Positions 53,187-63,680 are shown, numbered from the stretch's first letter. The stretch: DNA of 64,000 nucleotides from Echinicola arenosa (GCF_014841125.1 NZ_JACYTQ010000004.1:1-64000); one strand, 5' to 3'. Numbers and translations: made by a program. Notes: generated from the sequence alone by a model not told the origin.

Positions 53187-56100
53187 TTGGATAAAAAAGC
53201 ATTTCTCACTCTTTACGAACAAGATTCTTATATAAAGACTGTTGCAACCACCATCCTAGGTGGCAAGGAAAAAAGGTTTCAGTTAAAAGGAATTTCAGGA
53301 AGTATGGATATGGTGCTGGTGGCCACTTTTGCAAAGCTGCAAAAAGGCACCCAGCTGATCATTGCGCACGACAAGGAAGAGGCGGCTTATCTTGCCAGTG
53401 ACTTGCAGGCTTTATTGGGTGGGAAAGAAGTTTTGTTGTTCCCCTCCAGTTATAAGCGGCCATATCATTACGATGAAGTGGAAAATGCCAATGTGCTGAT
53501 GAGGGCTGAAATCCTGAACAAAGTATTGTCCAAGGAAAAGGAGCAGGAGATCATTGTTACCTATCCTGAGGCACTTTATGAAAAGGTAATCAATAAGAAA
53601 TCCCTTAAGGACAATACCTTCACGGCCAAGGTGGGAGAAAAGGTCGATACGGAATTTATTGCAGAACTGCTGGCTACCTATGATTTTGAAAAGACAGATT
53701 TTGTTTATGAACCCGGTCAATTTGCCATCAGGGGAGGGATTATAGATGTATTTTCCTATTCCAATGAACAGCCGTACAGGATAGAACTTTTCGGGAAAGA
53801 AATTGAGAGCATCAGGACTTTTGATGCTGAAACACAGCTATCGGTGGAGCAGCTTTCCCAGATCAGTATCATCCCCAATGTCCAGACTAAGCTGATGCAG
53901 GAGGTGAGGCAGCCCTTTGTGGAATTCCTTCCTGAAAGTGCCTTGATTTGGTTCAAGGACACCCAACTTACTTATGATGTGCTGGACGATAACTTTGACA
54001 AGGCCAGTCAGAAATTTGATCAGATAGTTGGGCAAACCGGCAATAAAGAATTGCTTCTGAAGCCCGAGGGTTTATTTGATAATGGAGCCAGCTTCTCGAA
54101 GTCAGCTGAAAAATTCACACAACTAGAATTTGGCAATCAGTTTCACTTAAAGGGTGCCCAAAGTTTTGAGTTTGACATCAAACCACAGCCTTCTTTCAAT
54201 AAGAAGTTTGATATGCTGGTGGAAAACTTGGTCGATAATGAGCGCAAAGGTTTATTAAACATTATCTGTTCAGAGAGTGAAAAACAGGTAGAGCGACTTC
54301 AAAATATTTTTCAAGAGCTAGATCCTACGCTGAAAGTCCAGTCAATGCCCATCAGTTTGAGAGAAGGTTTTTTGGATCACTCTGTGAGGATAGCCTGCTA
54401 TACAGATCATCAAATATTTGAACGTTTTCACCGCTATAAATCGAACCAAAAGGCCAGCAAAACCAAGGCCCTTACTTTAAAAGAACTGAAAACCCTTCAG
54501 CCTGGAGATTACGTTGTTCACGTGGATTATGGAGTGGGTCGTTTTGCGGGATTAGAGAAAGTGGAAGTCAATGACAACCTTCAGGAAGCGGTTAGGTTGG
54601 TGTTTAGGGACGATGATTTGCTTTATGTGAACATCCATTCCTTGCATAAGATTTCCAAGTATTCTGGACAAGAGGGTACTATGCCGTCTATGTCTAAGTT
54701 GGGCTCTCCTGAGTGGGAAAACAAAAAGAAGAAGGTAAAGCGGAAGGTCAAGGATATTGCCAAAGACCTGATTTCATTGTATGCCAAAAGGAAGAATGCT
54801 CCAGGCTATAAATATTCCCCGGACAGTGTTCTTCAAGTGGAGCTAGAAAGTTCATTTATTTATGAAGACACCCCAGATCAAGCTTCTGCTACTGGTGATG
54901 TGAAAGATGATATGGAAAAGCCCTATCCAATGGACAGGTTGGTTTGTGGTGATGTTGGTTTTGGAAAAACCGAAGTGGCCATTCGGGCAGCATTCAAGGC
55001 TATCAATGACAGGAAGCAGGTGGCAGTTTTGGTGCCTACTACCATTTTGGCCATGCAGCATTACCAGACATTTAAAGAGCGGTTGGGTGATTTTCCTGTA
55101 AAAGTGGACTATATCAACCGTTTCAGAACGACCAAACAAGTCAAAGAAATTACGCAACAGGTAACTTCTGGTGAGATAGATATTTTGGTTGGCACGCATA
55201 GGATTGTGAATAAAGATATCAAGTTCAAGGATCTAGGTTTATTGATCATTGATGAAGAGCAAAAGTTCGGGGTAAAAGTAAAGGACCAACTGAAAGAACT
55301 TCGGGTCAATGTGGATGTATTGACTTTAACTGCGACGCCTATTCCGAGGACCCTTCACTTTTCTCTCATGGGAGCGAGAGACCTTTCGGTGATTGCTACC
55401 CCGCCACCCAACCGCCAGCCAGTAACCACAGAGATTCACAGCTTCGAAGAAGAAGTGATCAGGGATGCTGTTTCTAATGAACTAAGACGCGGGGGACAGG
55501 TTTTCTTCGTACATAATAGAGTGGGGGAAATTGACAGCATTGCTAACTTAATAATGAGACTGGTACCAGATGCAAAAGTCATTGGGGCTCATGGCCAGAT
55601 GGACGGGCGGCAATTGGAGAAAGTGATGGTCAGCTTTATTGAAGGTGAATATGATGTGTTGGTTTCGACCAATATCATTGAGTCAGGTTTGGATATACCC
55701 AATGCCAACACGATCATCATCAACAGGGCCCATATGTTTGGTTTGAGTGATTTGCACCAGATGCGCGGAAGAGTGGGAAGGAGCAATAAAAAAGCTTATT
55801 GCTATCTATTGACATCTCCTATGTCTGGTCTAACAGCAGAGGCAAGAAAGAGGTTACAAACTTTGGAGGAATTTTCTGATCTGGGAGATGGTTTTAAAGT
55901 GGCCATGCGGGATTTGGATATCAGAGGAGCGGGGAATCTATTGGGCGCAGAGCAAAGCGGATTTATAACTGATCTGGGTTTTGAGATGTATCATAAAATT
56001 CTGGATGAGGCGGTTCAGGAGTTAAAGGAAAATGAATTTGCAGCCCTGTTTGAGGAAGACCTGAAGGAAAAGGTAGAGATTTTGGTACAGGATTGTGTTA

Positions 56101-56537
56101 TTGAAACTGATATGGAATTGTTGATTCCTGAAGATTATGTGACCAATATTTCGGAAAGGTTGAGTTTGTATTCCAAGCTAGACAATATTAAGACAGAAGA
56201 AGAGCTTGAGAAATTTGCTGCGTCAGTACTGGATCGATTTGGACCGATACCAGAGGTAGTTACAGCTTTGTTTGAAACGGTTCGGTTACGTTGGTTGGCG
56301 GAGAAGCTAGGTTTTGAAAAGTTGGTTTTGAAAAGCGGATTGATGAAATGTTACTTTGTACCGAGCACAAGGGAAAGTTATTTTAGATCGCCAATTTTCG
56401 GAAATATCATTAAGTTTATTCAGGTGCATGGTAAATATTGCAAAATAAAAGAACACAAAAATCGTTTAATTCTTACGATAAGTGGTGTCAAATCAGTGGA
56501 TAAGGCGAAGTCTTGGTTGGGAGATATGAGTAAATAG
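53187..56537 (+). CDS. mfd: Transcription-repair coupling factor Mfd
   Basis: This large DNA translocase displaces stalled RNA polymerase and recruits UvrA. In 1116 residues it shows the UvrB-like N-domain, the RNAP-interaction domain (GDYVVHVDYGVGRFAGLEKV, in pieces), a RecG-like motor with GDVGFGKTEVA, DEEQKFGV, ATPIPRTL and MRGRVGRS, and a C-terminal TRCF domain. The start is TTG at 53187, since no ATG in frame lies nearby and the N-terminus DKKAFLTLYEQD is conserved-looking. It is a single gene, divergent from the oxidase subunit III gene. Confidence 0.95.
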   Translation: MDKKAFLTLYEQDSYIKTVATTILGGKEKRFQLKGISGSMDMVLVATFAKLQKGTQLIIAHDKEEAAYLASDLQALLGGKEVLLFPSSYKRPYHYDEVENANVLMRAEILNKVLSKEKEQEIIVTYPEALYEKVINKKSLKDNTFTAKVGEKVDTEFIAELLATYDFEKTDFVYEPGQFAIRGGIIDVFSYSNEQPYRIELFGKEIESIRTFDAETQLSVEQLSQISIIPNVQTKLMQEVRQPFVEFLPESALIWFKDTQLTYDVLDDNFDKASQKFDQIVGQTGNKELLLKPEGLFDNGASFSKSAEKFTQLEFGNQFHLKGAQSFEFDIKPQPSFNKKFDMLVENLVDNERKGLLNIICSESEKQVERLQNIFQELDPTLKVQSMPISLREGFLDHSVRIACYTDHQIFERFHRYKSNQKASKTKALTLKELKTLQPGDYVVHVDYGVGRFAGLEKVEVNDNLQEAVRLVFRDDDLLYVNIHSLHKISKYSGQEGTMPSMSKLGSPEWENKKKKVKRKVKDIAKDLISLYAKRKNAPGYKYSPDSVLQVELESSFIYEDTPDQASATGDVKDDMEKPYPMDRLVCGDVGFGKTEVAIRAAFKAINDRKQVAVLVPTTILAMQHYQTFKERLGDFPVKVDYINRFRTTKQVKEITQQVTSGEIDILVGTHRIVNKDIKFKDLGLLIIDEEQKFGVKVKDQLKELRVNVDVLTLTATPIPRTLHFSLMGARDLSVIATPPPNRQPVTTEIHSFEEEVIRDAVSNELRRGGQVFFVHNRVGEIDSIANLIMRLVPDAKVIGAHGQMDGRQLEKVMVSFIEGEYDVLVSTNIIESGLDIPNANTIIINRAHMFGLSDLHQMRGRVGRSNKKAYCYLLTSPMSGLTAEARKRLQTLEEFSDLGDGFKVAMRDLDIRGAGNLLGAEQSGFITDLGFEMYHKILDEAVQELKENEFAALFEEDLKEKVEILVQDCVIETDMELLIPEDYVTNISERLSLYSKLDNIKTEEELEKFAASVLDRFGPIPEVVTALFETVRLRWLAEKLGFEKLVLKSGLMKCYFVPSTRESYFRSPIFGNIIKFIQVHGKYCKIKEHKNRLILTISGVKSVDKAKSWLGDMSK

Positions 56538-56706
56538 AATTTGCTTTTATCTTTTCAAATACTTTATTTGTTGTGCTTTTTCAGATGTTCTTTTATATTG
56601 AAAGGGAATGGCTTAAAGTAGTCATGGAGTATAAAAAGTATTGTGATAAGTCATTATTGATTATATATTAGCATTATATTTAGGTAGGGTAAAAACAAAC
56701 CATAGC

Positions 56707-57936
56707 ATGGTGAAAATCAATAAAAATCTAAATTCTGTAGTTGGTGCATTTTTGGTGTTATCAATGGCATTTATGGCCTCTTGTGCGAAAAACAGTGGGC
56801 CAACGTACGGAAGAAGGACTGCCGGTGATCCCGGTAAAGTCAGTGCTTCCACTGGGGCGGAATTCAATTTTGACCTTGAAGACACGACTCAGTTTACTGT
56901 GGTCAAGTTAAAAGATCAGGTGGTTGGTCCTAAATTAAAATACATACAAGGTGGACGTGCTGTCTTGGGAACCCAAGAGCAGGATGTGATGGCTTTTCGG
57001 GATAATGTCGAAAGGACTGTTACTGTGGCTTCGTTCTATATGGATGAGACAGAAGTGACCAATGTGGATTACAAAGAATTCCTTTTCAATATGAGAAGTC
57101 GCGTAAGTGCGGATTCTATCAGAAAATTGGAGCCAAGGGAGGATGTATGGAAAGAGGCTCTTTCTTATAATGATGTTTATTCCACTTATTATTTCAGACA
57201 CCCAGGGTTTAACTTTTACCCTGTAGCTGGAGTGACTTGGAATCAAGCTAACGCTTATGCCACATGGAGAACTATCTATGTCAATGAGCTTTATAGAAAA
57301 GAGAATGAACTGGACTCCACCATGAGCAAAAACATGCTGATAGAGCGTGGTGTTGTTTTGCCCAATTATCGTTTACCGAATGAGGCAGAATGGGAATATG
57401 CAGCCAAGGCAATGATTGGAACCCAGTATTTGGATGAAAATCAAGAAAATGGCCGTATTTACCCTTGGGACGGCAGAGGTGTTAGAAATCCTTACGATGT
57501 AAAAAGAAAATCCCGTCAAGGAGATTATTTGTCCAACTTTAAGCGTGGACGCGGTGATTATGCAGGTATTGCTGGAGGTATCTCCAATGATGGAGAGATC
57601 ATTCCTGCCAACGTATACGAATTTCCTCCAAATGATTTCGGTTTGTACAACATGTCTGGTAACATGAATGAGTGGGTTGAAGATGTTTATCGTCCACTTT
57701 CATATCAGGACTTTGAGGACTTGAACCCTGTTAGAAGAGACGGTACCAATGATGAAGCTGAATCTTATGGTACTACTTTGATTGATGACAATTACCGCGT
57801 GTATAAAGGTGGTTCTTGGAAAGATGTAGCCTATTGGTTATCTCCGGGAACCAGAAGGTTTATGCATCAGGATTCTGCTACTAACAGCATTGGATTTAGA
57901 TGTGCCATGATCTCCGTAGGGGCAGATGATAGATAA
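56707..57936 (+). CDS. gldJ: GldJ-type gliding/T9SS lipoprotein (FGE-sulfatase fold)
   Basis: This envelope lipoprotein is needed for gliding and T9SS stability in relatives. In 409 residues the signal ends MASC (Cys26), and the formylglycine-generating-enzyme fold has FYMDETEVTNVDYKEFL, GVTWNQANAYATWR, LPNEAEWEYAAKA, NMSGNMNEWVEDVYRPLSYQDF and SIGFRCAM. The two active-site cysteines of true FGE, expected in the GGSW segment, are absent, so it is structural rather than catalytic. The DVYRPL...NP stretch resembles GldJ more than GldK. It is monocistronic, with a terminator behind it. Confidence 0.85.
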   Translation: MVKINKNLNSVVGAFLVLSMAFMASCAKNSGPTYGRRTAGDPGKVSASTGAEFNFDLEDTTQFTVVKLKDQVVGPKLKYIQGGRAVLGTQEQDVMAFRDNVERTVTVASFYMDETEVTNVDYKEFLFNMRSRVSADSIRKLEPREDVWKEALSYNDVYSTYYFRHPGFNFYPVAGVTWNQANAYATWRTIYVNELYRKENELDSTMSKNMLIERGVVLPNYRLPNEAEWEYAAKAMIGTQYLDENQENGRIYPWDGRGVRNPYDVKRKSRQGDYLSNFKRGRGDYAGIAGGISNDGEIIPANVYEFPPNDFGLYNMSGNMNEWVEDVYRPLSYQDFEDLNPVRRDGTNDEAESYGTTLIDDNYRVYKGGSWKDVAYWLSPGTRRFMHQDSATNSIGFRCAMISVGADDR

Positions 57937-57959
57937 TCAATAAGATATTTTAACGTCAT

Positions 57960-57990
57960 AAAGGCCAGATTTCTCTGGCCTTTTCTTTTT
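57960..57990 (+). terminator. Terminator of gldJ
   Basis: AAAGGCCAG (57960-57968) pairs with CTGGCCTTT (57975-57983) over a 6-base loop and is followed by TCTTTTTT. This is a strong intrinsic terminator. Confidence 0.88.
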
Positions 57991-58092
57991 TGAAATCATT
58001 TTGCCGTTTATCATTTTTTAGAGAGGCTTATCTACTTGAAAGTAGATCGAAAATTGAATTTTTGTAATTTCAGGAGGTAAACAACTAAGAAT

Positions 58093-60531
58093 ATGATCCA
58101 AAAATTTTACTTATTTCAGAGAGCTTCGTGTCTATTGGTGACAATGTTGCTTTCCGTGGGCTGCTTGAAAGCTCAAGAGCATTCTGGTTATAAATTACCG
58201 CCAAAGGAGATACTGGAGCTGGTGGATGCGCCTACTACCCCTTCTGTTTATTTTAGCAAGAAAGGCGACTTGATGCTGATTCTAGAGCGACCGGGTTACA
58301 AATCCATCGAAGAAGTTTCACAGCCAGAATTGAGGATTGGTGGAATCCGTATCAATCCAGTGACCAATGGACCAAGCAGGTCGTCGAGTTACAGTGGCAT
58401 AAAGGTAAAAGCAGTTGGAAAGGGTACAGAGACTGCTATAAAAGGCTTACCAGAAAATGTAAAGATAGACGGTGTTAGTTGGTCTGATGATGAAAAGTAT
58501 TTGGCCATTAGTGTTGTGGGCAAGGCAGGTATTAGCCTTTGGATAGCTGATTTGGAAACAATGGAAGCCAAGCCGCTTACAGGTGAGATGCTAAATGAAG
58601 TATATGGCAATTCTTATACTTGGTTGCCGAACAATAGCTTATTGATCAAAGCAGTGAACCCGAACAGAGGCTCTCAGCCTAAAAAGCCAATTGTTCCTGC
58701 TGGGCCTATAATTCAAGAAACTTCAGGCAATGCGGCGCCAAGCAGAACCTATCAGGATCTTTTGGAAAATGAATATGATGAAAGACTCTTTGCTTACTTT
58801 ATGGATTCGCAGTTGATGATCGTGGATTTAGAAGGAGGAATGAAGCCTTTGGGTACGCCCAATATGATTAAATCCATGGAATTGTCACCGGACGGGAGCT
58901 ATGTATTGGTAGAGATGATCCAAAAACCTTTTTCATATTTAGTACCAGCCTCTAGGTTTCCTTATGATGTGGAGACTTGGAGTATTGATGGAAGTAGTAA
59001 AAAGACGATCGCAGAAATACCTTTAGATGAAGAAAGGCCAACAGGTTTTGATGCCACGGTTACCGGACCAAGGAATATTTCATGGAGAAGGGACGAGCCG
59101 GCCACATTATATTGGGCGGAAGCTCAAGATGGTGGAGATCCAAAAATGGAAATGGAGGAAAGAGATGTCGTTTATACTTTGAAAGCGCCATTTACTGGTG
59201 AAAAAAAGAAACTAGCTTCTACCAGCCTAAGGTTTGGTGGAATCAGTTGGTCTGATGATGATTTTGCGATATTGAATGAAAGATGGTTTGCAAGTAGACA
59301 AGAGAAACGTTCTTTGATCAATCCTAGTAATCCGGATACAGGGCAGAAAGTGATCATTGAAAGGAGTTATTCAGACATTTATAATGATCCGGGAGATCCT
59401 GTTTACACCACCAATGAATTCGGTGAATATGTTTTGCTTAGAAAGGGCGATAAGATTTTTATGACCAGCGAAGGTGGTTCACCAGAAGGAAGCATGCCTT
59501 TCCTCTCCACTTTTGATGTAAAAAATAAGGAGCAGGAGATTCTTTGGAGATGTCAAGCTCCTTATTATGAGCAAGTAGTGAAAGTGTTGGATGATAAGGG
59601 TCAAACTTTTGTTACCAGTAAGCAAAGCACTGATATCCAACCAAACTATTGGCTGGTCAATACCAAAAAGAGAATAGCTCCTATTCAGCTGACTTATTTT
59701 GAAGACCCTTATCCTTCTCTGAAGGGTATCCAGAAAGAGTTGGTGACTTATGAGCGTAATGATGGCTTGAATCTCTCTGCCACCATTTATACACCTAAGG
59801 GCTATGATCCTGAAAAGGATGGTCCTTTACCGGTATTGATGTGGGCCTATCCGAGAGAATATAAATCCAAAGAAGTAGCCGCGCAGGTAAGAGGTTCAAA
59901 ATATGAGTTTACCCGCTTATATTGGGGAACACCACTATATTGGGTGACTCAGGGGTATGCGATCATGGACCGTACAGAGATGCCCATTGTGGGAGAAGGT
60001 GACCAAGAACCCAATGACTTCTTTATTGAACAGTTGGTGGCGAATGCGGAAGCGGCCATAGATTATATTGTAGAACGAGGAATTGGTGATCGAGAACGAA
60101 TTGCGGTGGGAGGACATTCATATGGAGCTTTTATGACTGCCAACTTACTTTCTCACAGCGACTTGTTTGCGGCAGGAATTGCCCGAAGTGGGGCTTATAA
60201 CCGAACTTTGACACCTTTTGGTTTCCAATATGAGCAGCGTACTTATTGGGAAGCGCCAGATGTGTATTTTAATATGTCTCCGTTTATGCATGCTGATAAA
60301 GTCAAAACACCAATTCTTTTGATCCATGGGGTAGCGGACAATAATTCCGGTACTTTTCCAATCCAGTCAGAGCGTTACTATAATGCCTTGAAAGGTCACG
60401 GGGCAACGGCAAGATTGGTTTTCTTGCCTAATGAGAGCCATGGCTATGCTGGTCGGGAGTCGATATTGCACACACTTTATGAGATGAACGAATGGTTGGA
60501 TAAATGGGTGAAAAATAAAGATTCTGAATAA
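58093..60531 (+). CDS. S9-family prolyl oligopeptidase-like secreted peptidase
   Basis: This serine peptidase has a signal peptide (about 1-28, ending LKA before QEH). In 812 residues a beta-propeller domain (about 40-540) precedes the alpha/beta hydrolase domain. The catalytic triad is Ser676 (GGHSYGAF), Asp749 (GVADNN) and His783 (ESHGY). The closest type is the glutamyl endopeptidase/acylaminoacyl peptidase branch of S9. It probably trims exported peptides in the periplasm or outside. It is monocistronic between two terminators. Confidence 0.92.
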   Translation: MIQKFYLFQRASCLLVTMLLSVGCLKAQEHSGYKLPPKEILELVDAPTTPSVYFSKKGDLMLILERPGYKSIEEVSQPELRIGGIRINPVTNGPSRSSSYSGIKVKAVGKGTETAIKGLPENVKIDGVSWSDDEKYLAISVVGKAGISLWIADLETMEAKPLTGEMLNEVYGNSYTWLPNNSLLIKAVNPNRGSQPKKPIVPAGPIIQETSGNAAPSRTYQDLLENEYDERLFAYFMDSQLMIVDLEGGMKPLGTPNMIKSMELSPDGSYVLVEMIQKPFSYLVPASRFPYDVETWSIDGSSKKTIAEIPLDEERPTGFDATVTGPRNISWRRDEPATLYWAEAQDGGDPKMEMEERDVVYTLKAPFTGEKKKLASTSLRFGGISWSDDDFAILNERWFASRQEKRSLINPSNPDTGQKVIIERSYSDIYNDPGDPVYTTNEFGEYVLLRKGDKIFMTSEGGSPEGSMPFLSTFDVKNKEQEILWRCQAPYYEQVVKVLDDKGQTFVTSKQSTDIQPNYWLVNTKKRIAPIQLTYFEDPYPSLKGIQKELVTYERNDGLNLSATIYTPKGYDPEKDGPLPVLMWAYPREYKSKEVAAQVRGSKYEFTRLYWGTPLYWVTQGYAIMDRTEMPIVGEGDQEPNDFFIEQLVANAEAAIDYIVERGIGDRERIAVGGHSYGAFMTANLLSHSDLFAAGIARSGAYNRTLTPFGFQYEQRTYWEAPDVYFNMSPFMHADKVKTPILLIHGVADNNSGTFPIQSERYYNALKGHGATARLVFLPNESHGYAGRESILHTLYEMNEWLDKWVKNKDSE

Positions 60532-60580
60532 GTTATCGCCAGTTTTGAGCATTAATTAAATTATAGAAATAAATATGTTG

Positions 60581-60615
60581 AAAATCCCACAAGATGGTAT
60601 CTGTGGGATTTTTTT
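60581..60615 (+). terminator. Terminator of the S9 peptidase gene
   Basis: AAAATCCCACA (60581-60591) pairs perfectly with TGTGGGATTTT (60602-60612) over a 10-base loop and ends in T7. It is a strong intrinsic terminator. Confidence 0.88.
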
Positions 60616-60682
60616 GTAAATTACTTGTAATGAATGGATAGCAAACTTCATGGTACTTGGTGGATTATGAAGAATTTAAATT

Positions 60683-60690
60683 TATTTTTG
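60683..60690 (+). promoter_or_regulatory. -7 element before the T9SS cargo gene
   Basis: TATTTTTG matches TAnnTTTG and lies 32 bp before the ATG at 60723. TTGG at 60657-60660 is a weak -33 candidate. Confidence 0.45.
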
Positions 60691-60722
60691 CAAGTGATTC
60701 GCTTTAAACACTTAAGTGTGGT

Positions 60723-63524
60723 ATGAAAAAAACTCTACTGTTATTTTTGACACTGATAATTTGCCATTGTTCTTTTTCACAAAGTTGGAGACGCGTTGGA
60801 AGTTGGGGAAATGAGCTCACTGATATCCATTGGGTCAATGATGACGTGGCTTATATTTCAGGAGATCAGATTATTCTTAAGACCGTGGATGGAGGGGAGA
60901 ATTGGGTAGAGCAAGAAGCACCTCTTGATGCAAAGATTCTGACCTTGGACTTTTTTGATCACAACAATGGGATAATGGTTGGAGAAGGAGGCTTGATTTT
61001 CAAGACCAACAATGGTGGAGATTCATGGAATATTGTAAACTCAGGTATTTCAGAGGACCTTTATTCTGTTAAATTTATTAGTCAAAATAAAGTATGGGTT
61101 GCAGGAGAAGCTGGGCAGTTATTGGTTTCAGAAAATGGTGGAAATACATGGACAAAGCAAAATGTAGGAACAACTGCTTCTTTGAATTCCATTTGTTTTG
61201 TGAATGCAGACTCCGGGTATATCGCAACTTCAGCTGCCAAAATCCTAAAAACCACCAATGGTGGAAAAAGCTGGCAAAGCATAAGCACCCCTGTGAGCTT
61301 TCCGCTAAATGACGTGCATTTTTCTAATGATACGACAGGATACACTGTCGGTGATAAGGGAACGATCTTAAAAACTATTGATGCGGGACTGTCCTGGGCA
61401 TATATCCAAAGCGGAACCAACTATGATTATCACCGAGTAGCTTTTAATGAAAGTAATGCCAATATCGGTATAATTGGTGGAGAAGGAGGAATTGTTTTAT
61501 ATACCAATAATGCTGGGCTAACTTTTGTGGAGAGGACCAGCCGAACCACTGAAGATATAGCTGGGATTGATTATAAGTTAAGTTCCAATACAGTTTTTGC
61601 CGTGGCCAATAGTGGTGTGCTGATTTCTTCCACTAATTCTGGCAGCTCTTGGTCCCTTCGGATGTCTGGTCGAAATAATCATTTTTCAGCTATTGATTTT
61701 GTCACAGATGTCAGAGGCTATATAGCTGGCGAGGAAGCCCTGATCCTATTGACAACCAATGGAGGTACTTCCTTTACGGACCGCTCAAGACCCTTGGATG
61801 TGGATTTTTACGATATTGAGTTTGAAACTGCAGCATTTGGTTATGTGGTGGGTGATGGAGGTACTATTTTAAACACAACCAATTCAGGCGGCTCTTGGAC
61901 AGCTTTAAACCCTAATACAGAAAAGAACTTGTATGGTCTCCACTTTTTTGATACAGATGTAGGCTATATAGTCGGTGAGGGTGGTTACATTGCTAAAACG
62001 GAAAATAGAGGTGTAAATTGGGAGACCATTCAGGAAGGAACAGGAAGTGTCAATTTTAAGGATGTCAATTTTTTTAACGACCAAATAGGTTTGATCATCG
62101 GGGAGCAGGGTAAGCTTTTTAGAACCACTGGTAATGATGTTTGGGAAGAGATTTCTTTAGCTGAATCCAATGATTTAAATAGCTTGGTGGTTTTGGATGA
62201 GGGAACTGCCCTGGTAGTTGGAAATTCAGGCGTTCTTTACAAGACTTCTGATGCAGGGGTTAATTGGGAAAAGCTGAATACCATTTTTAACAGTGATTTT
62301 AAAGACATTGACTTTTTGGATGGTGAGGTTGGTTTTATTGTGGGAGATAAGGGCTTGATTATTCAGACCATGGATCAAGGCCTTTCGTGGGAGCAGGTTT
62401 CTACCAACACTTTTCAGGATTTTATGGCCATCAGCTTTGGAGATATCAATACAGGATATGCAGTTGGCGAAAATGGTATTTTCTATCAATATAGCTGTTT
62501 ATTGCCAGAGGCTACCAGTGGTATTTTTGGCTTGGATAATATTTGCATGAGCCAGCAAATCTACACTATCCAAGATGAAGCAGTAGGTGATTTGAGTTTT
62601 GAGTGGCGAGTAGATGGTGGACGGATCATTCAAGGGCAAGGCAGCAATAGGATTATCGTGGAGTGGAATACTCCTGGGAGAAATGCGGTTCTGGTACAGG
62701 GACAAAATGTTTGTGGCAAAGGTCCTACCACTGCTTTGGAGGTATTAGTTTCAGAAGAGCCTATGCAGCTTGTGGAGGTAATTGGTGATGGAGTGGCCTG
62801 TTATGGGAGTACACAGCTTTTTGAAGTGGATTCTGTTGCTGGAACAGAATACGTTTGGGAGGTTACTGGAGGAGCGATTCAATCTGGACAAGGTACCGCA
62901 CATATCATGGTGGATTGGACAGAGTTGGGAGAACAACATCTTACCGTGTTTGCTAGAAACGCTTGTGGACAAGGACCTGATTTAAACAAATCCATTACCG
63001 TGATCCAATCCCCTGAGCAGCCTGGGGTAATACAAGGGGCAGTTCAAGTGGGGCTGGTGGAAGAAACTTATGAGGTGCCAGCTGTATCAGGTATCAACTA
63101 CCAGTGGGAAACTGGAGGTGGAGGAAATATCATCAGTGGTCAAGGCACCAGTAGCGTTGTAGTGAGTTGGGAGAAAGAAGGTGATTTTGAACTGAAAGTG
63201 ACTCCTATGAATGCCTGTAATGAAGGACAAGGTCAGAGCCTAAATGTAAATGTCAATTTAATCACTGCGATAGAAAATGAAGAGGGAAATCCCAATGTAA
63301 AAATCTATCCGAATCCATCAGAAGGAGATATCCACATTTCGGTGAAAGGAATAGGTGATGTCAAGGAAATCAGGGTGTTGAACTCTCTTGGTCAAAATTT
63401 ACAGAAAATTAGTCCTGGTTTCGGAATATTTGATTTTGATATACAGAATTTGCCAAAAGGAGTGCTGTTTGTTGTGGTTGAATCAAGCGTGGGAAAAACA
63501 GTGGATAAAGTGTGGATAAAATAA
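60723..63524 (+). CDS. Large secreted YCF48/BNR-repeat protein with T9SS sorting tail
   Basis: The 933-residue exported protein has a signal peptide (about 1-19). About ten or more repeats of a TTNGG-SW unit (residues about 30-590) form one or two Ycf48/sialidase-like beta-propellers, the type found in photosystem-assembly factors and in bacterial surface proteins of unknown role. Three PKD-like Ig domains follow (about 600-850, with WRVDGGRIIQGQG and WEVTGGAIQSGQG), then a type A T9SS C-terminal domain (about 860-933, YPNPSEGDIHI ... KVWIK). It should cross the outer membrane by T9SS and be attached or released. No catalytic motif is seen. Confidence 0.9.
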   Translation: MKKTLLLFLTLIICHCSFSQSWRRVGSWGNELTDIHWVNDDVAYISGDQIILKTVDGGENWVEQEAPLDAKILTLDFFDHNNGIMVGEGGLIFKTNNGGDSWNIVNSGISEDLYSVKFISQNKVWVAGEAGQLLVSENGGNTWTKQNVGTTASLNSICFVNADSGYIATSAAKILKTTNGGKSWQSISTPVSFPLNDVHFSNDTTGYTVGDKGTILKTIDAGLSWAYIQSGTNYDYHRVAFNESNANIGIIGGEGGIVLYTNNAGLTFVERTSRTTEDIAGIDYKLSSNTVFAVANSGVLISSTNSGSSWSLRMSGRNNHFSAIDFVTDVRGYIAGEEALILLTTNGGTSFTDRSRPLDVDFYDIEFETAAFGYVVGDGGTILNTTNSGGSWTALNPNTEKNLYGLHFFDTDVGYIVGEGGYIAKTENRGVNWETIQEGTGSVNFKDVNFFNDQIGLIIGEQGKLFRTTGNDVWEEISLAESNDLNSLVVLDEGTALVVGNSGVLYKTSDAGVNWEKLNTIFNSDFKDIDFLDGEVGFIVGDKGLIIQTMDQGLSWEQVSTNTFQDFMAISFGDINTGYAVGENGIFYQYSCLLPEATSGIFGLDNICMSQQIYTIQDEAVGDLSFEWRVDGGRIIQGQGSNRIIVEWNTPGRNAVLVQGQNVCGKGPTTALEVLVSEEPMQLVEVIGDGVACYGSTQLFEVDSVAGTEYVWEVTGGAIQSGQGTAHIMVDWTELGEQHLTVFARNACGQGPDLNKSITVIQSPEQPGVIQGAVQVGLVEETYEVPAVSGINYQWETGGGGNIISGQGTSSVVVSWEKEGDFELKVTPMNACNEGQGQSLNVNVNLITAIENEEGNPNVKIYPNPSEGDIHISVKGIGDVKEIRVLNSLGQNLQKISPGFGIFDFDIQNLPKGVLFVVVESSVGKTVDKVWIK

Positions 63525-63630
63525 TGTTTTTCTGATCAAAATATGCGCGTAAGTATATTTTAAATCACCATGGAATATTCAGTCTAAGAAGACTATTTTA
63601 AAATAAATAGTAAATCAGTTCCACCTCAAA

Positions 63631-63666
63631 CAAAAGCCCCAAACCATTTATGGTTTGGGGCTTTTG
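63631..63666. terminator. Bidirectional terminator between convergent genes
   Basis: CAAAAGCCCCAAACCAT (63631-63647) and its exact reverse complement (63650-63666) form a 17-bp stem with a TT centre. It lies between the cargo gene and the convergent phosphatase gene. Confidence 0.88.
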
Positions 63667-63680
63667 TAATGGATTAATTC

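Noticed and set aside
53838-54035. Antisense frames inside mfd
   Set aside because: Mfd motifs are continuous on the plus strand; the antisense frames have no supporting features.
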